In this document: one piece after another, positions 1-6,980 of the stretch | Position numbering within the stretch: the first letter of the stretch is position 1 | How the letters are laid out: each line of letters opens with the position of its first letter | NCBI GenBank assembly: GCA_028707275.1 | Contig: JAQTUP010000003.1 | Location: forward strand, 124,001 to 188,000 | Length of the DNA stretch: 64,000 nt | DNA from: Gallionella sp. | Lineage (GTDB): Bacteria > Pseudomonadota > Gammaproteobacteria > Burkholderiales > Gallionellaceae | Direction: 5' to 3' | Position numbers and translations under genes: made by a program | Notes under the pieces: generated by a model | The model's database searches: none | Seen by the model: only the letters and a program-made list of their open reading frames with translations | What the model was told of the DNA's origin: nothing

Positions 1-505
1 GGTTTTCTGCAACTTCAATGCCGATGAAACCCCCGCCTATGACGACGGCGCGGCGCGGCTCATGTTGCGAGATATGCGCCATGATGCGATCAAGATCGGG
101 AATATTGCGCAGTCCGAAAATACGGGCTGAATCTATGCCGGGTAATTTGGGGCGCAAGGGCTCAGCGCCGGGTGAGAGCAGCAGTTTGTCATAGGATTCG
201 TCGGACTCATCCCCTGTGCTCAAATTGCGCAGGCGAACTATCTTCGCCTTGCGGTCGATGGCGATAGCTTCGGTGCGACTGCGTACATCGACACGGTAAC
301 GCTCTTCAAAAGCGGGCTCCGAGGTCACCAGGAGTTGTTCGCGTTCGGCAATGGCGCCTGAAATGTGATAGGGCAGGCCACAATTGGCGAAACTGATATA
401 AGGGCCGCGCTCTACCATGACAATTTGGGCGTTTTCGTCGTTGCGGCGAATGCGTGCAGCGGCGGTGGCTCCGCCGGCAACACCTCCTATGATGATGATT
501 TTCAT
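1..505 (-). CDS. FAD-dependent CoA-disulfide reductase / NADH oxidase-like protein (3' part outside window)
   Basis: The first 168 residues are visible; the gene runs out of the window at base 1. An FAD-binding Rossmann start (IIGGVAGGATAAAR, residues 6-19) is followed by the redox cysteine motif SFANCGLPYHISG with Cys42, typical of CoA-disulfide reductases and related NADH oxidases. A second glycine motif, VVIGGGFIGIEVAEN, near the cut end is the NAD(P)H-binding fold. The family uses NAD(P)H to reduce CoA disulfide, persulfide or oxygen; the substrate cannot be told from this fragment. Its ATG overlaps the stop of the upstream small Cys-rich gene (ATGA), so translation is probably coupled. 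A C-terminal rhodanese domain, common in this family, would lie outside the window. Confidence 0.85.
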   Translation of the reverse strand, partial: MKIIIIGGVAGGATAAARIRRNDENAQIVMVERGPYISFANCGLPYHISGAIAEREQLLVTSEPAFEERYRVDVRSRTEAIAIDRKAKIVRLRNLSTGDESDESYDKLLLSPGAEPLRPKLPGIDSARIFGLRNIPDLDRIMAHISQHEPRRAVVIGGGFIGIEVAEN

Positions 506-738
506 TGTTTTTCCTGATTTTCAATAAGGGCGTAGCCGTCAGCGGTCTGGTCCGGCTTTGCCAGCGTCGCCGCTCCGTCGGCACTGACTGGCGGCGTTTT
601 TTTGGGTCTGTTCTTGGCAGGATCGGCAAAGCGAAAACGTCCGAACAGCACGCAGCCTTTCATGCCCAAATCACAGGGAATATTGTTGACGCGTGAACAT
701 TTGCCTTGTATATCGTGCGGACAACCCCAGGCGCTCAT
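502..738 (-). CDS. Small cysteine-rich protein coupled to the flavoprotein
   Basis: This 78-residue protein is not one I recognise. Four cysteines (6, 14, 22, 29) lie in the first 30 residues, in CPHDIQGKC and PCDLGMKGC, a spacing that suggests a metal, Fe-S or redox site. The rest is basic and probably flexible. It is very likely real: GGAGG sits 7 bases before the ATG, and its TGA overlaps the ATG of the CoA-disulfide-reductase-like gene. Coupling suggests a redox partner or a shared role in thiol or sulfur chemistry; that is inference. An inverted repeat just upstream (770-788) may regulate both genes. Confidence 0.7.
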   Translation of the reverse strand: MSAWGCPHDIQGKCSRVNNIPCDLGMKGCVLFGRFRFADPAKNRPKKTPPVSADGAATLAKPDQTADGYALIENQEKQ

Positions 739-769
739 AGTGCCTCCGTAAAATTAACTGATGTTACGC

Positions 770-788
770 ACTGACTTCTAAAGTCAGT
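770..788. promoter_or_regulatory. Inverted repeat upstream of the Cys-rich gene (operator candidate)
   Basis: Two perfect 8-base arms, ACTGACTT and AAGTCAGT, are separated by three bases. The site starts 32 bases upstream of the start codon of the small Cys-rich gene, where a repressor or activator would act. A regulatory role is inferred from position only; no regulator gene lies next to it in the window. Confidence 0.4.
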
Positions 789-864
789 ATTTCGGAATCA
801 TTAAGGTAACATTTTAACGATAACCTTTGAGCTTCGCCAATTTCCCCCTGTGCACCGCCGAAGA

Positions 865-882
865 CTGCCTGTATACAGGCAG
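865..882. repeat. 18-bp perfect palindrome
   Basis: CTGCCTGTATACAGGCAG is self-complementary over all 18 bases. It shares the CTGCCTG word with the nested palindrome at 969-1036 and the repeat at 54241-54288, so it may be a minimal member of that family. Confidence 0.6.
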
Positions 883-968
883 AAAGGCAAACAAGCGGCG
901 GGGTTAGGCGAGCACTGTTTGAGCACGTGCGCGTAGCTCACCCGCCTGTTTGCGGCTATCAAGGGAAC

Positions 969-1036
969 TCCGCCTGACTTGTCATCTGCCTGCCATGTCC
1001 GCCGACAGGCAGACCCAGGCAGGACAGTCAGGCGGA
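969..1036. repeat. Nested palindromic repeat (CTGCCTG family, copy 1)
   Basis: Outer arms TCCGCCTGACT (969-979) and AGTCAGGCGGA (1026-1036) are perfect complements. Between them the core carries TGCCTGCC and ACAGGCAG, then GGCAGG. The order GCCTGCC, GGCAGAC, GGCAGG, CAGTC recurs at 54248-54285, so this is a dispersed element rather than a single terminator. Confidence 0.6.
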
Positions 1037-1097
1037 GCGGTAAGTCGGGGTCGCCAGCAGCCGGGCTGCCCCCGGCGAAGTTGATTTTGATACACGA

Positions 1098-1120
1098 CTG
1101 ATGTTACTGCGTAACATCAG
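1098..1120. repeat. Perfect hairpin, 10-base arms
   Basis: CTGATGTTAC and GTAACATCAG flank a 3-base loop. The left arm recurs near 758-768, upstream of the Cys-rich gene. No T-run follows on either strand, so it is more likely a repeat or protein-binding site than an intrinsic terminator. Confidence 0.55.
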
Positions 1121-1129
1121 AAATTAAAT

Positions 1130-1188
1130 TCGCGCAGCGATTCGTTTGCCCCTTCCCTCGTTCACGGGGGAAGGCTGGGAAGGGGGAG
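1130..1188. repeat. 59-bp palindromic element, copy 1
   Basis: The element begins with TCGCGCAGCGATTCGTTTGC, then a G/C-rich stem (CCCTTCCC ... GGGGGAAGG) and ends in GGGGGAG. A second copy of exactly the same length lies at 5282-5340 inside rfaE2, and a related copy at 29891-29948. Here it ends 3 bases from the stop codon of yjdM. Confidence 0.7.
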
Positions 1189-1191
1189 CCG

Positions 1192-1533
1192 TCAGGCTTT
1201 TTTCACGAACTCGGTCTTCAGCTGCATCGCGCCGATACCGTCGATCTTGCAGTCGATATCGTGGTCGCCGTCGATCAGACGGATGTTTTTGACCTTGGTT
1301 CCCACCTTGACGACGGAAGATGAACCCTTGATTTTCAGATCCTTGATCACCGTGACCGAATCTCCATCCACCAGCACGTTGCCGAAGGCATCCTTGTAGA
1401 CTTTAACCTGTTCGCCGGCTTCGGCGGCTGTATCCTTGGACCACTCATGTGCGCATTCGGGGCATACATACTGGCTGCCGTCGTCATAGGTGTATTCCGA
1501 ACCGCATTTTGGACATTTTGGTAAACCGCTCAT
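1192..1533 (-). CDS. yjdM: YjdM/PhnA-family zinc-ribbon protein
   Basis: This 113-residue protein has the N-terminal zinc ribbon (Cys7, Cys10, Cys24, Cys27) and the C-terminal PhnA domain. The domain is recognisable from [34 protein letters not shown], read here in pieces around residues 49-83, and the motif [19 protein letters not shown]. Full length matches the family. Despite the old name phnA ('alkylphosphonate utilisation'), the members' biochemical role is not settled; they are not phosphonoacetate hydrolases. The gene is monocistronic in appearance, with a palindromic element directly after its stop. Identification is firm, function open. Confidence 0.9.
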   Translation of the reverse strand: MSGLPKCPKCGSEYTYDDGSQYVCPECAHEWSKDTAAEAGEQVKVYKDAFGNVLVDGDSVTVIKDLKIKGSSSVVKVGTKVKNIRLIDGDHDIDCKIDGIGAMQLKTEFVKKA

Positions 1534-1580
1534 GTTATTTCCTATAGTTGATGGATTAATAATGAATTTTTCGACGGCAT

Positions 1581-2006
1581 TTAAGGAAGCGTAACGAGCG
1601 ACAGCCCGTTTTGCTGGACGCTTGCCGCCAACCTGTTATCCAGTGTAAAAAAAGCTTTCACCTGCACATGTAGCGCAAGCGCCAGATGTAGCGCATCCCC
1701 TGCACGCAAACCGTTTTTGCTCTCGCGCACTAACTGCGTGGCTTGTGCGAACACTTCGCGCTCAAGCGGCAACAGGCGCAACCCACCGCCGCAAAACTCG
1801 GTAAACATCCCCCATGCGGCATCATTCTGTTCGCGGGAGAGTTGTCCGGTGCGCTCCTTGAGTGCGAGTGCGCTGGCAAATTCCGTAACGCACCAATCGC
1901 CGGTAACTATTGGACGGGTTTCATCTGCATACCATAGCGTGATGCGGCTGGCCGCAGCCTCGTTGGTGAGCAGCGCAACCAGCACACTGGTATCCAGATA
2001 AACCAT
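1581..2006 (-). CDS. vapC: VapC-type PIN-domain ribonuclease toxin
   Basis: A 141-residue PIN domain with the four acidic metal-binding residues in place: Asp5 (VYLDTSV), Glu42 (TEFASAL), Asp104 (RAGDALHLA) and Asp123 (TLDNRL). PIN toxins of type II systems are Mg-dependent RNases that cut tRNA or rRNA until neutralised by the partner antitoxin. The ATG overlaps the TGA of the upstream antitoxin gene by one base, the standard VapBC arrangement. All catalytic residues are intact, so the toxin should be active. The exact RNA target cannot be read from sequence. Confidence 0.92.
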   Translation of the reverse strand: MVYLDTSVLVALLTNEAAASRITLWYADETRPIVTGDWCVTEFASALALKERTGQLSREQNDAAWGMFTEFCGGGLRLLPLEREVFAQATQLVRESKNGLRAGDALHLALALHVQVKAFFTLDNRLAASVQQNGLSLVTLP

Positions 2007-2257
2007 CAGTAACGCGCCTCTTCACGCAGGGCATCCATCACGCTGGTGGTTGGTGGCAAGGTCTTGTGCAATGCAGAAAGTTTTTTCAGCAGGTCGATTT
2101 TGTCCGCCGAAGGCGCGCTGGGAGCAAGATGCATTTCGCCTCCGGGCATAATCGTAGCTTCCAGATAGTCGCCATTGTGAATTCCGGATTGTTTTGCGTA
2201 AGTAGCGGGTAGCCGGACAGCCAGACTATTTCCCCACTTGGAAACTTGTAGGCGCAT
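2006..2257 (-). CDS. vapB: VapB-type AbrB/MazE-fold antitoxin
   Basis: An 83-residue antitoxin starting MRLQVSKWGNSLAVRLP, the swapped-hairpin AbrB/MazE DNA-binding domain, followed by a C-terminal helical tail (about residues 45-83) that would wrap the toxin. The start at 2257 is chosen because AGGAG precedes it; a longer upstream reading would lack family similarity and overlap the operator. Such antitoxins bind an inverted repeat in their own promoter with the toxin as co-repressor. A fitting palindrome lies 14 bases upstream (2271-2290). Confidence 0.9.
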   Translation of the reverse strand: MRLQVSKWGNSLAVRLPATYAKQSGIHNGDYLEATIMPGGEMHLAPSAPSADKIDLLKKLSALHKTLPPTTSVMDALREEARY

Positions 2258-2270
2258 GATGCTCTCCTGA

Positions 2271-2290
2271 TGTATATCTGTGTAGATACA
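2271..2290. promoter_or_regulatory. vapBC operator candidate
   Basis: Inverted repeat TGTATAT-CTGTGT-AGATACA (6 of 7 arm positions pair) directly upstream of vapB and its ribosome binding site. Position and size fit a VapB dimer-binding operator that autoregulates the toxin-antitoxin operon. Confidence 0.55.
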
Positions 2291-2341
2291 TTGTAGCAAG
2301 GCGGAGCGAAGAGTCAAGGGAACGAAGTTGAGTCGTCGTAG

Positions 2342-2365
2342 GGTGGAACGCATCGCGGTTCCACC
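2342..2365. repeat. Hairpin GGTGGAAC...GTTCCACC
   Basis: Perfect 8-base arms around an 8-base loop, inside the spacer between vapB and the convergently placed end of the hypothetical gene at 2393. Its flank CGTAGGGTGG resembles the GTAGGG(C/T)GG word also seen at the hairpin at 31268, suggesting a dispersed palindromic repeat. Confidence 0.5.
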
Positions 2366-2379
2366 GAATGATTATTGCG

Positions 2380-2405
2380 GCAGAACGCCCTGTCAGGGCT
2401 TCTGC
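2380..2405. repeat. Palindrome covering the stop codon of the 2393 gene
   Basis: Arms GCAGAA and TTCTGC enclose inner arms GCCCTG and CAGGGC; together they form a long imperfect hairpin. The TGA of the minus-strand gene (2393-2395) lies in the middle. Without a T-run it is a weak intrinsic terminator, and it may be a REP-like element. Confidence 0.5.
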
Positions 2406-3382
2406 CCTACGCGTGTTGGCGTATTTTGTGTGCGATTGACCCAGCTATATCGCACGGGGTCAATTTTAAGCAAGTGATGCCTCAACTCTTCTTTCTTATT
2501 TTTCTCTGCTTGCCTGAAGATAGAACGCAACTCAGCATCAATGCTCCCGCTTTTCGCTCCTCGTTCAACGGCTTTTTGAAACCACTCGTCTCCCAAAGAA
2601 TAATTTCCAAGTTGGTAGTGCAGTGCGCCAAACAAGGTACATGGGTGAAAGCTCTTTGGGTCGTGAGCGTGTGCATCATGAGCACAGATTAGCGCTTCAT
2701 CGAATTTTCCCAGATCACGCTTCGAGCCGCCCATAGTCGTGCATATTGCAGATTTCAGATGTTTGTCTTTGTGTTGCACCATATCCACGCGAGTGGCGAT
2801 GTTCAATCCATCGCTTGGCATGTTGGCTTTTCGAAAGTGACTGCTGGCATTGACCGCTTCCCACGGGTTGCCATTGCTCGCAAAGTTTTGGCTGCAAAAA
2901 ATAGCCTCCAAGCGATGAAATTCATGTTTTAAACACGGGGTGAAGTAGTTGCGATCTGTAAGCCAGACGACATCTGCATCAGTGAAGCGAATACCTTGCT
3001 CAATCCTTGCGATGATATGGATTAGCTTGTCCATGTGTCCATGCTCATCATATTCAAGCCCATACTTCGAACGCAGGTTGTTGCGGATAGATAGCTTGCG
3101 TTCGTGTTCGAACTTACTCCGTAGGACGCTGAAATCAGGCTTGCCGTGCGCTTCGAGTTCTTTTACAAAATGATGGAGATCGAAAAGTCCCTTGTCCCGA
3201 AGGTACTGTTTGTCTTCAGACGGCAATGCGTTGTTGGTATCCAGTCGGTCAAGGATGAATGCCAAAGGGCTATCACTCGTTGAGTTACCCCCCAAATCAG
3301 GGACGTAATACTTTGCCATGAGTTGGTGGTGTCGCTCGACACAAACAGTCGTTTTAACAGGCGCGGACATGGAAGAATTCAT
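2393..3382 (-). CDS. Uncharacterised protein with TPR-like C-terminal half
   Basis: This 329-residue protein is not one I recognise. It has no signal peptide or membrane segment. The N-terminal half (about 30-150) is a charged helical region with no visible catalytic motif. From about residue 205 on, the segments DLGKFDEALICAHDAHAHDP and LGNYSLGDEWFQKAVERGA look like tetratricopeptide helices, so it is probably a protein-binding scaffold. The start overlaps the stop of a 63-residue upstream gene by ATGA, so the two form a small operon. The C-terminus is made by a palindromic repeat. Lying next to vapBC, it may be accessory or defence-related, but that is only context. Confidence 0.55.
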   Translation of the reverse strand: MNSSMSAPVKTTVCVERHHQLMAKYYVPDLGGNSTSDSPLAFILDRLDTNNALPSEDKQYLRDKGLFDLHHFVKELEAHGKPDFSVLRSKFEHERKLSIRNNLRSKYGLEYDEHGHMDKLIHIIARIEQGIRFTDADVVWLTDRNYFTPCLKHEFHRLEAIFCSQNFASNGNPWEAVNASSHFRKANMPSDGLNIATRVDMVQHKDKHLKSAICTTMGGSKRDLGKFDEALICAHDAHAHDPKSFHPCTLFGALHYQLGNYSLGDEWFQKAVERGAKSGSIDAELRSIFRQAEKNKKEELRHHLLKIDPVRYSWVNRTQNTPTRVGQKP

Positions 3383-3570
3383 ACTGCAATTGGTTCTTGC
3401 GGATGAATCTTACTTGACACGTCTGCCATAGTATCCTTTGCCATTTCGGTGTTGTATTTCGCTTGGCGTTGCAGCCACCAGCCATCTGAAATGCTAAAGA
3501 AGTGCCACCGATGCAGGCCGGTCTCGGCGGTGATGCCGTGTTTACCGGAGATAATGTCTGTTGTAAGCAT
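3379..3570 (-). CDS. Small hypothetical protein upstream of the TPR-like gene
   Basis: A 63-residue product of unknown family. It is hydrophilic, with a Trp/Phe-rich centre (HRWHFFSISDGWWLQ) and no membrane helix. The main reason to accept it is the ATGA overlap with the following 329-residue gene, together with a purine-rich stretch (GTGAGAAAG) before the start. It could be a partner of the TPR-like protein or a degraded N-terminal part of a once longer gene. Function cannot be given. Confidence 0.45.
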   Translation of the reverse strand: MLTTDIISGKHGITAETGLHRWHFFSISDGWWLQRQAKYNTEMAKDTMADVSSKIHPQEPIAV

Positions 3571-3597
3571 GATGTTAGTTCTTTCTCACTTCTGCCT

Positions 3598-4332
3598 TTA
3601 CAGTTTATATCCTCTATGCACCGCGACCACGCCGCCGGTCAGGTTGAAGTATTCGACGCGCTCCAGCCCCGCATCCAGCATCATCTGCTTGAGTTCTTCC
3701 TGCCCCGGATGCATGCGGATGGATTCGGCCAGATACTTGTAACTGTCAGCATCCCCTGCAATCATCTGCCCCATCCTGGGCAGCAGCTTGAAGGAATACA
3801 GGTCGTAAGCCTTCTCCAGTGGTTTGGCAACTTTTGAAAATTCCAGCACGATCACGCGCCCGCCCGGCTTTAACACGCGGCGCATCTCGCGCAGCGCAGC
3901 ATCCTTGTGCGTGACGTTGCGCAGGCCGAAGGCGATGCTCACAACATCAAAGTAATCGTCGGGAAAGGGCAGATGTTCGGCATCGCATTGTGTGACCGGG
4001 GTGTTGATTCCTTCGTCCAGCAGGCGGTCGCGGCCTACGCGCAGCATGGCGTTGTTGATGTCGGTGAGCACCACCTGACCGCTGCTGCCTACGGCTTTCA
4101 AGAATAACCGCGAAAGATCCGCCGAGCCGCCTGCCACGTCCAGCACGCGCTGGCCTGTGCGCACGCCGCTGACGCTGACGGCAAAACGCTTCCAGATGCG
4201 GTGCAGTCCGACTGACATCAAATCGTTCATGATGTCGTACTTGCTGGCAACAGAGGTAAACACGCCCGCAACGCGGCGCGCCTTATCCTTTTCGTCTACG
4301 GTCTCGAAACCGAAATGGGTGGTTTTGCTCAT
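3598..4332 (-). CDS. ubiE: Ubiquinone/menaquinone biosynthesis C-methyltransferase UbiE
   Basis: A 244-residue class I SAM methyltransferase with the UbiE signatures: [29 protein letters not shown] (residues 21-49, read in parts), SAM motif [13 protein letters not shown] (63-74), [19 protein letters not shown], and the C-terminal [12 protein letters not shown]. It methylates the benzoquinol (DDMQ) ring or demethylmenaquinol at the membrane. Length and all motifs are complete. It is the last gene of the minus-strand run from lpoA; the 115-base gap before it is filled by palindromic repeats. Confidence 0.96.
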   Translation of the reverse strand: MSKTTHFGFETVDEKDKARRVAGVFTSVASKYDIMNDLMSVGLHRIWKRFAVSVSGVRTGQRVLDVAGGSADLSRLFLKAVGSSGQVVLTDINNAMLRVGRDRLLDEGINTPVTQCDAEHLPFPDDYFDVVSIAFGLRNVTHKDAALREMRRVLKPGGRVIVLEFSKVAKPLEKAYDLYSFKLLPRMGQMIAGDADSYKYLAESIRMHPGQEELKQMMLDAGLERVEYFNLTGGVVAVHRGYKL

Positions 4333-4349
4333 TGCATGTCTCCTTTATT

Positions 4350-4439
4350 ACCCCCTCTCCCGCTGGCGGGAGAGGGGGATGGGGAGAGGGGCTTGCTGAT
4401 TTCTACCCCCTCCTTGGCCCTCCCCCTGCAAGGGGGAGG
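4350..4439. repeat. Two tandem G/C-rich palindromic elements upstream of ubiE
   Basis: One copy (about 4350-4391) reads CCCCCTCTCCCGCTGGCGGG then AGAGGGGGAT and GGGGAGAGGGG. A second, inverted copy (about 4405-4439) reads CCCCCTCCTTGGCCCTCCC then CTGCAAGGGGGAGGT. They belong to the same CCCTCCC...GGGAGGG family as the elements at 1130, 5282, 15873, 29891 and 31451. They fill the ubiE leader. Confidence 0.65.
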
Positions 4440-4447
4440 TGATGTGT

Positions 4448-4798
4448 TTATGGTTCGCGGCTTGCGCCTGCCGCTTCCAGGCGCGCCAGATAATCGTGCC
4501 ACATGCCGCTTTGATATTTTCCCAGCTCAGAGAGGTATTCCCAGGTATAGAGGCCGGAATCGTGTCCGTCATCGAAGGTCAGTTTGATCGCATAGCTGCC
4601 GACGGGTTCGACGCCGGTCAGCATCACATCAAGCTTGCCCGCTTGCAGCACTTCCTGCCCCGGGCCATGGCCGCGCACCTCGGCGGAAGGGGAGAACACT
4701 CGCAAGAATTCGAAGGGCAGCTGGTAGCGGGCGCCGTCGTCGAAGGCGAGTTCCAGCAGTCTGGATTTTTGATGCAGGATGATTTCGGTCGGATTCAT
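4448..4798 (-). CDS. DUF971 family protein (GBBH-like N-terminal domain)
   Basis: A 116-residue stand-alone copy of the domain found at the N-terminus of gamma-butyrobetaine hydroxylase. Signs are the core LAFDDGARYQLPFEFLRVFSPSAEVRGHG and the end IKLTFDDGHDSGLYTWEYLSELG, read in pieces over residues 16-90. In betaproteobacteria such proteins usually sit beside ubiE, as here; the molecular role is not established. Its ATG overlaps the stop of rfaE2 (ATGA), so it belongs to the same operon. Confidence 0.85.
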   Translation of the reverse strand: MNPTEIILHQKSRLLELAFDDGARYQLPFEFLRVFSPSAEVRGHGPGQEVLQAGKLDVMLTGVEPVGSYAIKLTFDDGHDSGLYTWEYLSELGKYQSGMWHDYLARLEAAGASREP

Positions 4799-5415
4799 AG
4801 TGAGCGTATTTTCTTCAGTAAAGCGGTGGTGGAGCGTTCGTGCAGGAAAGGGATGCTGTGCACCTTTCCCCCCCGGCTCTGAACTTCGGCGCTGCCGACG
4901 ATGTTTTCCGGCTGCCAGTCGCCGCCCTTGACCAGTACGTCAGGCTGACAGGCGAGGATCAGATTCAGCGGTGTATCCTCATCGAAAGGGACGACCAGGC
5001 TGACCGATTCCAGCGCGGCGAGAACCGCCATGCGATCCGCTTCGGCGTTGATCGGCCTGTCGTCGCCCTTGCCTTGCCTCTTCACCGACGCATCGCTGTT
5101 GACCCCCACGACCAGCGAGGCTCCCAGCGCGCGGGCTTGCGCGAGATAGCTTGCATGGCCGCGATGCAGCACGTCAAAGCAGCCGTTGGTAAACACCAGA
5201 GGGCGGGGCAGCATCGCTGCCCGTTTTTCAAACTGTTCACGGCAGCACAGCTTGGTCTCGAATACCGGGTTAGCATAAAACTCGCGCAGCGATTCGTTTG
5301 CCCTTTCCCCCGCAAGCGGGGGAAAGTTGGAAAGGGGGAGAGCGAAGCGAGGGGCTCGGGCATGGCGAGTTTCATCGTCGGTGTCGGCAATCTTGCCATG
5401 AACGTTGGAATACAT
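4795..5415 (-). CDS. rfaE2: D-glycero-beta-D-manno-heptose 1-phosphate adenylyltransferase, with a repeat-derived insert
   Basis: The nucleotidyltransferase motif TNGCFDVLHRGH (HxGH type) and later VLVKGGDW and STTALLKKI identify the stand-alone HldE C-terminal domain. It adenylylates heptose 1-phosphate to ADP-heptose for the LPS core; gmhA lies two genes upstream. ATG at 5415 is used (a TTG at 5424 is also in frame), overlapping the dolP stop. The N-terminus is abnormal: a 59-bp palindromic element (5282-5340) is translated in frame as about 20 residues (around SNFPPLAGERANESL), some 30 residues ahead of the family's usual start FETKLC. The catalytic domain looks intact. Confidence 0.9.
   Translation of the reverse strand: MYSNVHGKIADTDDETRHARAPRFALPLSNFPPLAGERANESLREFYANPVFETKLCCREQFEKRAAMLPRPLVFTNGCFDVLHRGHASYLAQARALGASLVVGVNSDASVKRQGKGDDRPINAEADRMAVLAALESVSLVVPFDEDTPLNLILACQPDVLVKGGDWQPENIVGSAEVQSRGGKVHSIPFLHERSTTALLKKIRSL
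5282..5340. repeat. 59-bp palindromic element, copy 2, inside rfaE2
   Basis: Same length and same first 20 or so bases (TCGCGCAGCGATTCGTTTGC) as the copy at 1130-1188, then a perfect stem TTTCCCCCGC-AA-GCGGGGGAAA. It lies wholly within the rfaE2 reading frame and keeps it open. Comparable coding palindromic elements are known from Rickettsia; kinship is not implied. Confidence 0.8.
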
Positions 5416-5416
5416 T

Positions 5417-5977
5417 TTATTCAATATATTCGAATAACTGGACGACGCTGGCTACGCCCTGGCTTCCGCTGGCGACTTCCGACGCGTCACGGGCTTCTGC
5501 TCGCCTGACGATACCCATCAAATAGACGATACCGTTTTCGGTGACGACCTTGATGCTGGTCGCGCTGAAGCGTTTGTCGCCGACGAAGCGAAGTTTCACG
5601 TTTGACGTGATCAGGCTGTCATTGCTGCGGGAAGAGAGTGAACTCTGGGGCGCAATAGCCAGTTCATTGTGGATCTGTCGCACATTCTGGATGTTTGCGA
5701 CGATGCGTTCAACCTGGGCACGGGTTTGTTCATCGGGAACTTCGCCTGAGATCAGAACATTGCGGTTAAAGCTGGTGACATTCACATGTGCGGTATTTTT
5801 GTATTGTTTGCCTATGCGGTCGAAGGCCTTGGCTTCGATCGCCTCATCCTCGACATAGGCGCCGCTGGTGCGTCTGTCCTGCACCATCAGGGCGCCCGCT
5901 CCTACGCCTGCGGCCACAACCGGGAAGCAGCCCTGCAAGCTGGCCGATAAAATCACTAAAAACAAAATATTGCGCAC
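5417..5977 (-). CDS. dolP: BON-domain outer-membrane lipoprotein (DolP/YraP-like)
   Basis: A 186-residue lipoprotein: signal peptide MRNILFLVILSASLQGC with lipobox LQGC (Cys17), a Gly/Ala-rich stretch, then two BON domains (about 45-110 and 120-186). DolP (YraP) is an envelope-stress lipoprotein that keeps the outer membrane intact and binds phospholipid through BON2. The order lpoA-yraN-gmhA/diaA-dolP is the conserved proteobacterial arrangement. It starts three bases after gmhA ends. Confidence 0.9.
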   Translation of the reverse strand: MRNILFLVILSASLQGCFPVVAAGVGAGALMVQDRRTSGAYVEDEAIEAKAFDRIGKQYKNTAHVNVTSFNRNVLISGEVPDEQTRAQVERIVANIQNVRQIHNELAIAPQSSLSSRSNDSLITSNVKLRFVGDKRFSATSIKVVTENGIVYLMGIVRRAEARDASEVASGSQGVASVVQLFEYIE

Positions 5978-5979
5978 GG

Positions 5980-6621
<642 letters not shown>

Positions 6622-6638
6622 TCATGCGCATTGCGGTT

Positions 6639-6980
6639 TCAGGCGTCGAATGCATTTTTTATCCATTCAATATTGAGCCCTTCGGCATTGTCCATCAATA
6701 CCACATCGAAACGGCACGGCGGGAGACGAGTTCGCCGGGCCAGGTAATATTGCGCGGTGCGGACCAGGCGCCGTTGTTTGTGCCGGTCTATGCTGCCCGC
6801 AGCGCCCCCGTAATCCGCGCTGCTGCGCTGCCGTACTTCGATGAAAACCAGCGCGTGGCCGTCCTGCATGATCAGGTCAATCTCGCCGAAGTAGTTGTGG
6901 TAGTTTTTTTGCAGCAGCGTTAACCCCTGCCGCTGCAAAAATTTTTCGGCAAAGCGCTCGGCCGCTGCCCCGCTGTTCAC
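6639..6980 (-). CDS. yraN: UPF0102 (YraN) family endonuclease-like protein
   Basis: A 113-residue protein with the YraN core: GAAAERFAEKFLQRQGLTLL, then NYFGEIDLIMQDGHALVFIEVRQRS, carrying the restriction-endonuclease-like E-I-D...F-I-E-V-R metal site. Function in the family is unsettled; a nuclease role in recombination or repair is suggested by the fold. Its start overlaps the end of lpoA by four bases (6977-6980), placing it in the lpoA-yraN-gmhA-dolP operon. Confidence 0.92.
   Translation of the reverse strand: MNSGAAAERFAEKFLQRQGLTLLQKNYHNYFGEIDLIMQDGHALVFIEVRQRSSADYGGAAGSIDRHKQRRLVRTAQYYLARRTRLPPCRFDVVLMDNAEGLNIEWIKNAFDA

Larger units (their letters stand above)
739..1191. other. Palindrome-rich intergenic region
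   Basis: No convincing gene lies in these 453 bases. The region holds a run of inverted repeats: 770-788, 865-882, a nested one at 969-1036, 1098-1120 and a 59-bp element at 1130-1188. The left part should carry the promoter for the minus-strand small protein and flavoprotein, and the right part the 3' end of yjdM. The words TGATGTTACGC and GTAACATCAG occur at both sides, suggesting accumulated repeat copies. Confidence 0.6.
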
